NCBI RefSeq assembly: GCF_963678635.1
Contig: NC_087066.1
Location: forward strand, 55,818,312-55,882,311
Source: Symsagittifera roscoffensis
Lineage: Eukaryota; Xenacoelomorpha; Acoela; Convolutidae
DNA length: 64,000 nt
Direction: 5' to 3'
Positions 21,963-32,575 of this stretch are shown here, one piece after another; positions within the stretch are counted from its first letter, which is position 1; the number at the start of each line of letters is the position of its first letter. The position numbers and the translations under genes are program-made. The notes under the pieces were generated by a model, which did not search any database, was not told where the DNA came from, and was given only the letters and a program-made list of their open reading frames with translations.

Positions 21963-23016
21963 ATGATACGGTCTCAACAGACGGAGGAGGAATACCCGGA
22001 CCTCAGCAGCCTGAGGAGGGAACTAGTGAGGGCACAGAAGGAGGAAGACTCGAGGCAATCCCTAGAGAATCATGGGAAACTTGATGAAATTCGAAGATTC
22101 TACAACAAGAAATTCGAAGAGGGGCATTATGCGCATCGCAACTTGACTTGGCCTCGGCAGAGGATTACTCGAGACCCATCAAACGGGGGAGAATACCAAT
22201 ATGTAACTGGAGTCATGGGGATATTATACAACCCTTTCTTGGATTCAGAGGACGGAAGCGCTCACAGAAATCACGAAGTGACGGAGCTGTTGAAATTATG
22301 GACAGAGAAGATAATTGAAGTTGATTCAAGAGAAAGGGAGAAACCGAGCCTGGGCCTGATACTTGAGACGACGCCCAAGGTAATAAGCATGCCGCGCTCG
22401 GACAAGATAGTGGAGTTGAAAATGGGGAATGGAATTGGCATGATGACTACGAATTTGGGAACGGTTTGGAAGTTGCTGAGACCCTCCTGGTGCCCACATC
22501 CACACTCAAGCTTGATTAAAGAAGTCACTGAACGAGTGAGGCTAACACCGACGAAAGATGAAGACTTGGGAACTTTGGATGTGATACATAAACTGATCCT
22601 ACCACAGAGAAAAGAATCGGGCGAGGCAATGAGTAAGCTAGGATCAGTAAAGAAGTTGGAACCCGGTAGCTGTCTTGACTTGACAGGCGGAGGGGGAGAG
22701 CACACATGTGATGGACGATCATGTGTCAGAAGACAATCTTTCCAGAGAGAGGACCTAGTCGCTTGGTTTGGCGACATAACAGAAAAGAGAAGATCGAAGT
22801 GCAGATAGTGTCTGAGTGCTATACAAACACTACAGTGAATATAGCAACGGCGCTGGGGTTCTTCTCAAGAATGTGCAGTTTGCAGTCACTTTAGAAGGCG
22901 AAAACGCAAGTGACTTCGAGAGACAAAATGCCATCGGTAAGACGACGAATAGTGTCCCATCGCAGGAGGAAAACGATACAACACATGAGAAGATGATGGA
23001 ATTGGAACCTTTGTAG
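21963..23016 (+). pseudogene. Accessory ORF, middle region after loss of the SGNH block
   Basis: The frame starts in the coiled-coil part (QQTEEEYPDLSSLRREL) and jumps after RAQKE to DSRQSLENHGKL, which in copy 3 lies about 6 kb further on. The coiled coil, both SGNH domains and several ORFs are deleted. The rest matches 46005-45250 of copy 3, including GGGGEHTCDGRSCV. After a stop at 22806, the 22816 frame has another deletion and ends at TAG 23014. Function unknown. Confidence 0.7.
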
Positions 23017-23856
23017 GAGGCTTCGGGAGATCGCAATCTCCGGAGCATCGATATTACACATGGGGAATGCCCATATCATTGCTTGGCACAGACGGTGTGG
23101 TACCCAGAGCACTCAAACCTCTGTTTTGTGTAGGATTTGGAAGAAATGCAGTCAATCGGATTACCCGATCATCGGCAGAAGGTGACCATCTTGGTAACGG
23201 GTACGATGTTGGCGTTGCGATGGATCGAGGAGAATGTGACGAAATATCGGGAGTCGAAGACACCAACTGCGGAATCGATATACGCTATAGATTATAGCAG
23301 GAGACTTGAGTTGTTCGAGACGGCGTGCAAGGTATTCGCCATACCTATGGAGGTCAGACATGTATGGAGCCGCATAAGATTCTTCCCGTGGTTTCGAGCG
23401 ACATTGACATCTTGGTTGTATATGGTGACGAAAGACAAAAACATGAAAAAACGTAGTAAAGAATATCGACAATTCCTGTCAGAGATAGGTCCGGAAGCCT
23501 TCGAGAGACCTTTGCTGACCCATCGAAATGCGCTCACAACAGATTGGAAAAGAGTCGGTAGGTTTTCTAGAGACACTACCAAAGCGAGAGAATCGATACT
23601 GGAGGAGGACTTGGCGAAGAACGTGAGCTTGAGCCTGCACAATTCCTTTTGCTTGAACAGGGAATCGAAAGTGAAAGGTTTACCAAATCAGGCAAAGAGG
23701 TTGCAGGAGCAGAGGGATTGTATGCGACCCATCGAGCAATTAAAAGTGTGGGAAGAGATCGTGATCAGCCCAGATGATGAGGAAGCGCTGCTAAGGCAGA
23801 TCACAGTGTCAAACTCATCAGGACCTAGCACCTCAAAGGCTAGGAATACGAAATGA
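23017..23856 (+). pseudogene. Accessory ORF, C-terminal region
   Basis: The main frame, 23137-23856, is 239 codons and ends in SSGPSTSKARNTK before TGA. It is nearly identical to copy 2 (35958-36731) and similar to copy 3 (44543-43765). It has aromatic stretches (IRFFPWFRATLTSWLY) and charged helices, but no signal peptide or clear membrane span. This C-terminal region is kept in all three copies although the middle is lost. No family recognised. Confidence 0.65.
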
Positions 23857-24273
23857 GCAGGGGGCTCAAAGCCGGTTTCTTGAGTCTTGAGAGGGGAGAA
23901 AAGGGGCTCGAGTGTGAACTCGGATGAAATCCGAGGTCACGAAACAAAGTTTTGTTATTAATACGCTATAGTTATTATATAAATCAAAATGTTGCATGAC
24001 AATTTTACGATTGGATATGACAAAAGAATTTTTAATTTTTGGCTTCGAAAGCGGAGATTTAAAGTGCAGGTATATGAAAATCTTGATTGCTGTTCAGCGA
24101 TGGTGTGACAATTTTATATGGTTGTGAAATTTGGGGTGTAGATGAAGTTAAAACCTGCTGCGAATTTCTGTAAATGACCACTGGCACTGTATCTTGAGCA
24201 ACACTCAGCATTCTGGGGACTCACTGCAGACGGCAACACGCGATGAGGACATCGATCTTGAGTCCGGGGAGTT
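23857..24273 (+). other. 3' UTR with purine tracts
   Basis: No ORF. It contains a long purine run at about 23887-23908 and a short CGGGGAG run directly before the LTR, the usual place of the polypurine tract. The same interval precedes the LTRs of copies 2 and 3. Confidence 0.65.
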
Positions 24274-25165
24274 TGAGCCAGTCGGTCATGTTTGGAAGTT
24301 TGACCTTGAGGAATACGAACAACGTAAATTTGGGGCAAAATGTAATTTTTCACAAAGTCGAATTGAGCCTGTCATGCTCAACTTTCTCGCGAAAACTGAA
24401 AATCTCAGAAACAGAAGATCAGAACAACCGATTTGCAATCGCGGGAAAGTACTTGAAAAAGCAGCGGGAAATTGCTTTTCACAAATTCCAGATACAAAAT
24501 AAACGCGAGTAGAGCCGTCTTATCCTGAAATAGGAGAAGGAGTGATTACAGAAGGAGAATACATTTATTCGAGTTGAACTTTAGTGAACCCTCAGTGGAA
24601 AGGTGGACAGCTGGCGTGTCCCAATGGTTCAGACAAAAACTTCAATTCTTGAGTCAAAACTTATTTCCCTTGTTGAAATTAATTAGTATCAAACTTCTCA
24701 AGTTATCATACTTAATCCTCGAGTTGCTTACTAATTTAGTTACTCCAATTCTTGAGTGTGCTGGTATGTGAGTACCCAATTTAGTTTTCTTGAGTGTGTT
24801 TTATGATTGTTATGTTGAGGTAAGGAGAGTTTTAGGTTGATCTATCTGAAATGGATCAAAGTCCACTGTCTAATAAAAAGTAACCATACGGACTGTTCCG
24901 ACACTGTTTTTAGCGGCAATCGCGGGTTTTCGGTATTTTGAGACCTAAGTATGGGGACGTTCTTATTTTCTAGAGTGGGGGGTACTTTGGTAGTGGCCTT
25001 TAAGCTGTAACGAGGGTTTTAGTCTCATGTCGCAAGTGAACCGAATTGGCTCCGACCGTTCGAGGTAGAAAAACACAAGAGATAGTGTCCCTGACTCTTG
25101 AGCCAATGGTTATAGGGACTATTTTTCTTGAACCTCATATGTGACTTAAGTAGGCGGCTGTTACA
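24274..25165 (+). repeat. 3' LTR of copy 1
   Basis: 892 bp, starting TGAGCCAG (one change from TGTGCCAG) and ending CTGTTACA. It is followed at once by leader sequence (TAGTGTTTTTATGG), so it also acts as the 5' LTR of the next structure. Confidence 0.8.
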
Positions 25166-25338
25166 TAGTGTTTTTATGGCGCCCCTGGGTGTTTTTACGA
25201 CATCATGACTACGGAGGTGACCAAAGTCGCCCTTTCGTAGAAAAAATTTCTGGTACCTGATTGTCACTCGTTTTCCTCTCCCCTCTTAACGTTCTTTTGG
25301 GTGATTGTCCTTCCGGGTTTCAAAAATTATCTATCTCC
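25166..25338 (+). other. Internal region of a mini LTR-LTR structure
   Basis: 25166-25214 is the start of the standard leader, including the candidate primer site. 25215-25338 is the 3'-UTR variant also seen inverted at 11662-11784. Together with its two LTRs it forms an element with only 173 bp of internal sequence. Confidence 0.6.
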
Positions 25339-26229
25339 TGTGCCAGTCGGTCAATTTTGACCTTGAGGAATACGAACAACGTAAATTTGGGGTGAAATGT
25401 AATTTTTCACAAATTCGAATTGAGCCTACCATGCTCAACTTTCTCGCGAAAACTGAAAATCTCAGAAATACTAGATCAGAACCACCGAATTACAATAGCG
25501 GGAAAGTAGTTAAAAAAAGCAGCGGGAAATTGCTATCCGCAATTTTCAGATACAAATCAAACGCGAGTAGAGCTGTCCTATCCTGAATAGGAAGCAGAGC
25601 GATTGCAAACAAAGCAGACACAAATAAGAAGTGGACCAGAGTGAACCCTCAGTGGAAAGGTGGACAACTGGGGTATCCCAATGGTCCATGACAAAACTCA
25701 ATTCTCGAGTCAAAACTCATTTCCCTTGCTGGAATTACTTGATTACAAACTTCTTGAGCTAAAAATTAATTACCTTAATGCAAGAGTTACTGATTAGTTT
25801 AATCATTCAAATTCTCGAGTGTGCTGGTATGTGAGTACCCAATTTAGTTTTCTTGAGCTTGTTTTATAATTATTATGTTGAGGTAAGGAGAGTTTTAGGC
25901 TGATCCATCTGAATTGGTTCAAAGTTTCACTGTCTAATAAAAAGTAATCATACGGACAGTTCCGACGCTGATTTTAGCGGCGTTCGCTTGTTTTGGGTAT
26001 TTTAAGACCTAAAAATGGGGACGTTCCTATTTTCTAGAGTGGGGGGTATTTTTGTAGTGGCTTTTAAGCTGTAACGAGGGTTTTATTCTCATGTCGCAAG
26101 TGAACTGAATTGGCTCCGACCGTTCGAGGTAGAAAAACACAAGAGATAGTGTCGCTGACTTTTGAACCAATGCTTATAGGGCCTATTTTTCTTTAACCTC
26201 ATATATGACCTAAGTAGGCGACTGTTACA
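25339..26229 (+). repeat. LTR (right end of the mini structure)
   Basis: 891 bp, TGTGCCAG...CTGTTACA. Right flank is unique sequence beginning TCCGTTCC. Confidence 0.8.
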
Positions 26230-26577
26230 TCCGTTCCACCCCCCCCCCCACCCGATCCGACCAGTGTACTTACATTTCTTCGATCTTAAATTTGGATATC
26301 CTCTCTATAATTTTCGCGTATAAGATTATAATGTCGATTGATAGTTACTTTAATTGTCCCCCTTTTTACAATTTGCAACCGCCAACCTCTAACCTAACCA
26401 GCCCCCCTTCTAACCTCCCCTAATTAGCCCCCCTCTTAAGCCGAAAATTACCTTAAGCGCTGGGTGCTAAACCTCGAGATAAAACCGTAGAACCTGTTCC
26501 CAAGCTCTGCTCAAGTAAAAACGTTCCTCAAAACGGTGGGGTTCCGCTTATCCAATTTTACACTTATCTCCTATAAT
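26230..26577. other. Unassigned spacer with a C homopolymer
   Basis: A run of about 13 C is at 26239. The rest is C-rich plus AT-rich sequence with no ORF. This is one of the few segments in the middle of the window not shared with any element copy. Confidence 0.45.
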
Positions 26578-27399
26578 GTAATGTGGATTCTAACGATACC
26601 CGAATGACCAACCAGAACACCTCTGTGTGTCCCTCTCTGGTTGTTCTGACTACGTGCTGGTTGTCTCCTTGGCCCGTCCAGCACCTCTCTCCAGCAATAC
26701 TTACCCACTTGGCTGGTCACCTGTTCCAGTCCAGTCTCCAAGTGGTTCGTAGATTGACCAAACAAAACACCCCTGTGTGCCTTATCTGTTTGGTCCCGTC
26801 GGTACTGGATTTCCCTTTGTCGTGTCCAGCACTTGTGGGGTTCCCTTCTTGTGAACCACTTCCCTACTTGGCTGGTCACCTTTTCCAGTCAAGTCTCCTA
26901 GTGGTCCAGCTAAGTTGCAAGCTATCTGAAAACACTTGAGAACGCCCTACACTCGGGCGCCTTTTTAAATTGCTGAAAAGATCGAAACGACCGGTCTTAC
27001 GAAAACAGTATGGTTATACTATTTAATTAAAATAAAGTTTTGATCCAACTAATCTGGTGTCGAAGTCACTGTAAATTGTTCTTTTATTTTGTTGTTTTTG
27101 TTACTTTTTCTATTCTTTTTTGGTTTTTGTTTCGCTTTTTGTCTTTTTGATCGTTTTTTAGTTACCCTAGTGTTACCTCCCCTTACTCGGTTAGCTAGGC
27201 CTCTTTCGGAGAGCGTACCAGGAAGTTTTCTCGATTTTTCTTAAAAAGCTATCACGGTACGACCGGAAATTTTACACGTTTCCGCCGAACCGTACCACCG
27301 TTACTCTAGAATGGACATGTAGCCCGGAGCTGTGTCAAGTGGGTTCGACTCCGTAGTCATGATGTCGTAAAAACACCCAGGAGCGCCATAAAAACAATA
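26578..27399 (-). other. Leader of an inverted element
   Basis: This is the reverse complement of 10683-11503, with both degenerate repeats and the GGTAAGT donor. It follows the 3' end of the LTR at 27400 as expected for a 5' leader. The 118-codon plus-strand ORF here is not credible. Confidence 0.75.
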
Positions 27400-28290
27400 T
27401 GTAACAGTCGCCTAGTTGAGTCACATATGAGGTTCAAGAAAAGTAGGCCCTATAACCATTGGCTCAAGAGTCAGGGACACTATCTCTTGTGTTTTTCTAC
27501 CTCGAATGGCCGGAGCCAATTGGGTTCACTTGCGACATGAGACTAAAACCCTCGTTACAGCTTAAAGGCCACTACCAAAATACCCCCATTCTAGAGAATA
27601 AAAACGTCCCCAAACGTAGGTCTCAAAATACCCAAATTACACGAACGCCGTTAAAAACAGGGTCGGAACAACCCGCACAGTTACTTTTTATTAGACAGTG
27701 GACTTTGATCCATTTCAGATAGATCAACCTAAAACTCTCCTTACCTCAACATAACAATCATAAAACACACTCAAGAAAACTAAATTGGGTACTCACATAC
27801 CAGCACACTCAAGAATTGGAGTAACTAAATTAGTAAGCAACTCGAGGATTAAGTATGATAACTTGAGAAGTTTGATACTAATTAATTTCAACAAGGGAAA
27901 TAAGTTTTGACTCAAGAATTGAAGTTTTTGTCTGAACCATTGGGACACGCCAGCTGTCCACCTTTCCACTGAGGGTTCACTAAAGTTCAACTCGAATAAA
28001 TGTATTCTCCTTCTGTAATCATTCCTTCTCCTATTTCAGGATAAGACGGCTCTACTCGCGTTTATTTTGTATCTGGAATTTGTGAAAAGCAATTTCCCGC
28101 TGCTTTTTCAAGTACTTTCCCGCGATTGCAAATCGGTTGTTCTGATCTTCTGTTTCTGAGATTTTCAGTTTTCGCGAGAAAGTTGATCATGACAGGCTCC
28201 ATTCGAATTTTTGAAAAATTAAATTTCCTCCCAAAATTACGTAGTTCGTATTCCTCCAGGTCAAACTTCCAAATATGACCGACTGGCACA
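27400..28290 (-). repeat. LTR, minus orientation
   Basis: 891 bp with both termini intact. On its upstream side (28291-28690) lies 3' UTR; on its downstream side lies leader. The LTR is therefore between the 3' end of one element body and the 5' end of another. Confidence 0.8.
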
Positions 28291-28690
28291 TACTCCACGG
28301 ACTCAAGATCGATGTTCTCATCGCGTGTTGCCGCGTGCCAGTGAGTCCCCAGAATACCGAGTGTTGCTCAAGATACGGTGCTAGTGGTCAATTACAGAAG
28401 TTTGCAGCAGAGTTAAGTTTATCTACAACCCAAAATTCACCACAATATAAAATTTTCACACTATCGCTGAACAGCAATCAAAATTTTCATATACCTACAC
28501 TCTAAATATCCGCTTTTGAAGCTTGTGATTAAAACTTCTTTTGTCCTATCCAATCAGGAAATTGTCATGCAACATTTTGATTTATATAATAACTATAGCA
28601 TAATAATAACAATACTTTGTTTCGTGACCTCGGATTTCATCCGAGTTCACACTCGAGCCCCTTTTGTTCCCTCTCAAGACTCAAGAAACC
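28291..28690 (-). other. 3' UTR, minus orientation, ending at an inverted junction
   Basis: Matches 23857-24273 in reverse complement, including the complement of the purine tract near 28652-28675. At 28690 it is joined to gag of copy 2 on the opposite strand, so the element body it belonged to is missing. Confidence 0.7.
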
Positions 28691-29068
28691 GGCGAGTTCG
28701 ACACAAAAAACAGGGAGGCACCGACTGCGGAACTACCGACAAAAAGGGTGAAGGCTGTAGTGCAAGTTAAGAATGCCATAGATGCCGAGAACAAGAATCC
28801 TCTAGCAGTAAACTTTGAAAAGGCACCGGCGGAAGCCATCAACAAAGTGAAACATGATCTAGCGACGAAAGAGATCGAGCAACGACTAAAGCAGGAGAAA
28901 AGAGTTGAGAATGAGACATTAAGTATGTCGATGCCGATACCGGAAGCCGAAGTGGGAGCGAAAAGGGGTGAAAATTGCAACACTGGAAAAGTGGTGATGG
29001 GCAAGCCATTCAACATAGCAAAGATCGGAGCCAGAACAATGTCAATAATCATTATGGGCGTCCATTAA
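28691..29068 (+). pseudogene. gag: Gag nucleocapsid tail fragment
   Basis: Begins at FDTKNREAP, downstream of the zinc knuckle, and matches 15833-16204 almost base for base. The upstream part of the ORF (28664-28690) belongs to the inverted 3' UTR and is not gag. Confidence 0.75.
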
Positions 29069-29119
29069 TTAACGAGGAACCTGAGTGAACCGAGCGACCA
29101 GTCAATAACGCACATCGAT

Positions 29120-30101
29120 GTGTACGCAGATTACTTAAGTGCAATAAGCCCACAGACAACTTCTAGAGCCTTGCGGGCACTGCTCGCAAGAGGTGGCAGC
29201 AAGTCAGTCCGCATCGAGAATAGGTACACGGAAGCCTATGGTCCGCATGAGGTGTTGTTAAACATAGATGGGATAAACATCTACACGAAAGCTATGATAA
29301 CATGTGACGAAGATTTAGCGGGACAGATCTACGTGGGCAGGAAAGAACTAAAGGTGAGATCGATTGGACACTGCGCAATGATCGGTTGGAGGAGGATGCA
29401 ATGCACATCGGAATGGAGGCGACGTATCAGCACACGTGCTTGACATAAGTGGCAAGAAGACACAGTTACGCCGGTTACTTGATACGGGAGCGGTCTTGAG
29501 CGTTATACCAATCGAAACTTGGGAGCGACTGGGTTTCGACAAAGATGATTTGATAGACTCAAGAATACGGCTGTCAGCTGCAAACAAAAAGGCGCTATGG
29601 GTACTAGGCAAAACACCAATAATATCCCTAAATCTAGGGGATCGCAACCTGTGGATGAGCTTTCTTTTGGTGGAGAACCTAGATGAGTCTGACCAATTCA
29701 TTTTAGGCAGGGACTTCATCAGGAATTTCGACGTAATGATTGATCTGAACAATGCCGTGTTCAGGAATCGGAACCCGGATAGGAAGTACGTTATTAAACC
29801 AGTTAATCTGATAATGGCCAATGAGAATAAAGCGGCGGTATTCTTGAGTAGGAGGGTAAGGCCGAAAGCAAACGAAGCGGCAATTGTGAGCTTACGGATG
29901 AAAAATTATAATGAAATAAGTGATAACAAGCAAGTATGCATAGTCCCAAATGCAAACAGTCAAAGTGCTGTTGTTTTAGGAAGATCCTTCTCGATAACCA
30001 AGAGCGGCCTCTGCGTCAGTGTCTTGTTGAATACTCTTGACATACCCATCACAATCCAGAGGGGGAGGAAGCTGGGATATGCTTTACTTGTGAAAACTTG
30101 A
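29120..30101 (+). pseudogene. pol: Retropepsin-type protease, copy 2
   Basis: Same structure as copy 1: lead-in frame 29120-29443, frameshift, then 29436-30101 with LLDTGA and ILGRDF. It ends at the same TGA in front of the RT start, and a handful of substitutions separate it from copy 1. Confidence 0.85.
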
Positions 30102-30107
30102 TATAAA

Positions 30108-30994
30108 ATGACTGAAAATTTAAAAGAGAATGAAGTACTTGAGTGTCCCAATCACAGGGACAAGGTTTGTATCTTGAGGCGATTGAAGAAAATAAAAGAT
30201 TCATCAGGTCTTGTGAAGTCACTTAAGTCAGAGACAGACGATGGACTTTCGAGCTGTTCCAATTTCCCAGAAAGACCCACACTAGAGGAAATGGAAATGG
30301 ATAAACCAGTTTTGCTTGAGATAGAGCACTTGAGGGGCAAGGTAACCGATGAACAGCTCGAAGCCATCAAGGATGTACGTTAGAGGACTGAGGAGAATTT
30401 TTCGAGACATAAAGCAGATATTGGATGTTGTGATTTTAATGAACATGAAATAGAGCTTGAGGAGACGGCCGTGTCACATAGGGAGGGGGCGAGGCGTATG
30501 ACCCCACACAAATCGGATGCATGTAGAAAGGAGATAGAGACCTTACTAGAGTATGATAAGATGGAACCATCCAAATCACCGTAGGCGTGTGGAGTAGTGA
30601 TGGCTAAAAAGAAGGGCGACCAAATAAGGTTTTGCTGCGACTTTCGATATCTGAACTCGTCACGGTGAAGGATGCCTATCCCATACCTAGAATAGATGAG
30701 AGCCTCTCGAAATGGGGGGGGGGGGGCAAATTTTTTCCGACTTTTGATTTAGGATCAGTTTTTTGGCAGGTACCACTGAGGAAGCAGGACAGCGACAAGA
30801 CAGGGTTTGCCTGCGAGCTGGGGCTGTTTCAATGGAAACGGATGCCTTTTGGTCTTTGCAAGGCCACGGCCACATTTCAACGATTGATGGCACACGCATT
30901 GATTGGTGTAACAAAGAAAGACGGCAATCTGGTAATGTGCTATGTGGATGACGTGGTAATTGCGACGCCGAAACCTGGGGAGAACGGTGGATAG
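30108..30994 (+). pseudogene. pol: RT N-terminal half, copy 2
   Basis: It has the acidic connection 30108-30383 with an extra TAG at 30381, the shared TAG at 30582, then the RT frame 30632-30994 with FDLGSVFWQV, FGLCKATATFQRLM and YVDDVVIATP. A G homopolymer at about 30714 is 13 G against 10 in copy 1, adding one Gly codon in frame. After ATP a deletion of roughly 120 bp removes the segment before LGRMVDR. Confidence 0.85.
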
Positions 30995-31054
30995 GTATGG
31001 TATCAGACCAGACCCAGATGTATTGAAGCGGTTCTGACGTGGAAATCGCCTAAA

Positions 31055-32281
31055 ATGGAGCATCAATTGATGAGCTTCCTGGGTTTTGCGAATTACTACA
31101 GGGAGTTCATCAAGGGCTATGCGAACAAAGTGTATCCTATGCAGCAACTGATGAGGCACAAAGGCAAGAAGTTCACGTGGAACAACGCAGCGGAAGAATC
31201 ATTCCAGAGAATAAAGAAGGAGTTGTGTGAAGCACCGGTGCTAGGGATGCCAACGGAAAAGGGAATGTACGTGCTGGACACGGATGCATCGGTAGTAGCG
31301 ATTTCTGGCATTCTCCATCAAGAGCAGGATTGGAATGGGAAGACAGTCTTGAGACCAATAGCATACGGGAGTAAAGTCTTGAGTAATACGGAGATGAAGT
31401 ACGGGGCGCCCCAAGCAGAGATGTTCGCGGTGGTTACCTTTGTCGAAAAATACAGGACATACCTAGGCAGCGAGCCGTTCAAGTTACGAGTCGACAACAG
31501 GGCACTCAGCTGGTTGAAAACGTACTCAATGGATCAAAGCTTTATAGGGAGTTGGATAATTCGCCTGGTTGGATACAACGTGATAATTGAGCATAGGACG
31601 AGAGACGAACATCAAAATGCCGACAGCTTCAGTAAGAAGACGGAGTTCTACGAGAGACAGGAACAGAGGGAGGCGGATAGGCCAGAAATCAATGATGGCT
31701 TCTCCTTCATGGATAAGGAAACGTATGACAGCCTTTCACTCAACAGATGGCCCGACAAGTCTGGCAAACCCATTGAGGATCACCCCGAACTACCAAAGGA
31801 ACGTCCAGAGAAAACAATCTTGAAAAAGACCCGAGGGATGCCAATGGGGATAATGCTCAAGTCAAAAATTGTGAGGGAGACGCTCAAGGCAAAAAGCTAT
31901 GATCTCAACCAAGTAGAAATGGGAGATGCACAGATAAATGAAGACCTGATGAGATTACTCGAGAAACTGGCAGACGATAAACCTGTGGTACAAGATAAGG
32001 GTGCAGAAGAACCAGAGGTCACGATATTGAGAAGAAAGGCGGATGGTAGAGAGGACTCCTCGAAAGAAAGGAAACCTGATGGAAGACAAGTCGAGCAGTC
32101 ATTTGTTGAGAGGATCCCTGAGGACATACTTGAGAGGACTATGGTCAGGAAGAAGAAGGTAGCATTCAAAGAGGAGGCTGAGCACCTGGGACTGGGTCAA
32201 GAGTCCTGGGAGAGGGACAGTGCAGTGGAAGATGCTGAAGAAGAAAATTTGTCCGGGGAGTGTGAAGAATGGGATGAATAA
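31055..32281 (+). pseudogene. pol: RT C-terminus, RNase H and acidic linker, copy 2
   Basis: A 408-codon frame, the longest intact pol piece of this copy. It opens in the RT thumb (MSFLGFANYYREFIKGY) and continues through RNase H (LDTDASVVAISG, APQAEMFAVVTF with Glu, DNRALSWL, DEHQNADSFSKK). It then runs into a long acidic linker ending ENLSGECEEWDE. This segment is missing from copy 1. RNase H would degrade the RNA strand during reverse transcription; its acidic residues look intact. Confidence 0.85.
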
Positions 32282-32317
32282 TCAGAGAAAAGCAACAATG
32301 ATCAAAATAGTCTATGC

Positions 32318-32575
32318 ATGATAATGGCAGAAGAGAAGATGAGGCACCGAGATAGGGAACTACAAACGGATCCCTCCTCAGGAACGTACAACTTGGATCA
32401 GCAGGCGGTGCGCGGAGGTGAAGAACTTGAAAGAATTGCAGTATCAAGAAAACCGTTCAAGGAGCTATCATGTAACTCGAATTTCAGAACAAATTTGGTG
32501 TCAGAAGACGATAGAAAGATCATGAAAAGGATATCATGAGTAAAGCTGAAAGATGACATCCACAGTCCTAGAGAA
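32318..32575 (+). pseudogene. pol: RT-integrase linker, copy 2
   Basis: Continuation of the acidic linker in a shifted frame (MAEEKMRHRDRELQ...TYNLDQQAV), ending at TGA 32537. Matches 18200-18450 and, on minus, 55667-55927. Confidence 0.6.

Larger units (their letters stand above)
9824..25165 (+). mobile_element. Giant Ty3/gypsy retrotransposon, copy 1 (defective)
   Basis: Order: 5' LTR 9824-10682, leader with minisatellite to about 13790, gag 13797-16204, protease 16256-17234, RT 17241-18100, integrase 18454-19884, macro-like region to 21072, shortened accessory region 21567-23856, 3' UTR, and 3' LTR 24274-25165. The 5' end interrupts a LINE. RNase H is deleted between the YVDD box and the acidic linker, and the SGNH block is deleted. 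No clean target-site duplication is visible, because the 3' LTR continues into another LTR structure. Confidence 0.85.

Noticed and set aside
23917-24273. LTR starting at TGTGAACTCGG after the long purine tract
   Set aside because: Four LTRs measure 891-892 bp between TGTGCCAG (or TGAGCCAG) and CTGTTACA. Different sequences (LINE, 3' UTR, 3'-UTR variant) abut exactly at TGTGCCAG, so the 3' UTR interpretation is better.
26583-26939. 118-codon ORF and its counterpart at 11140-11598
   Set aside because: Both strands of the leader repeats are open and the sequence contains internal direct repeats; no motif supports a protein.
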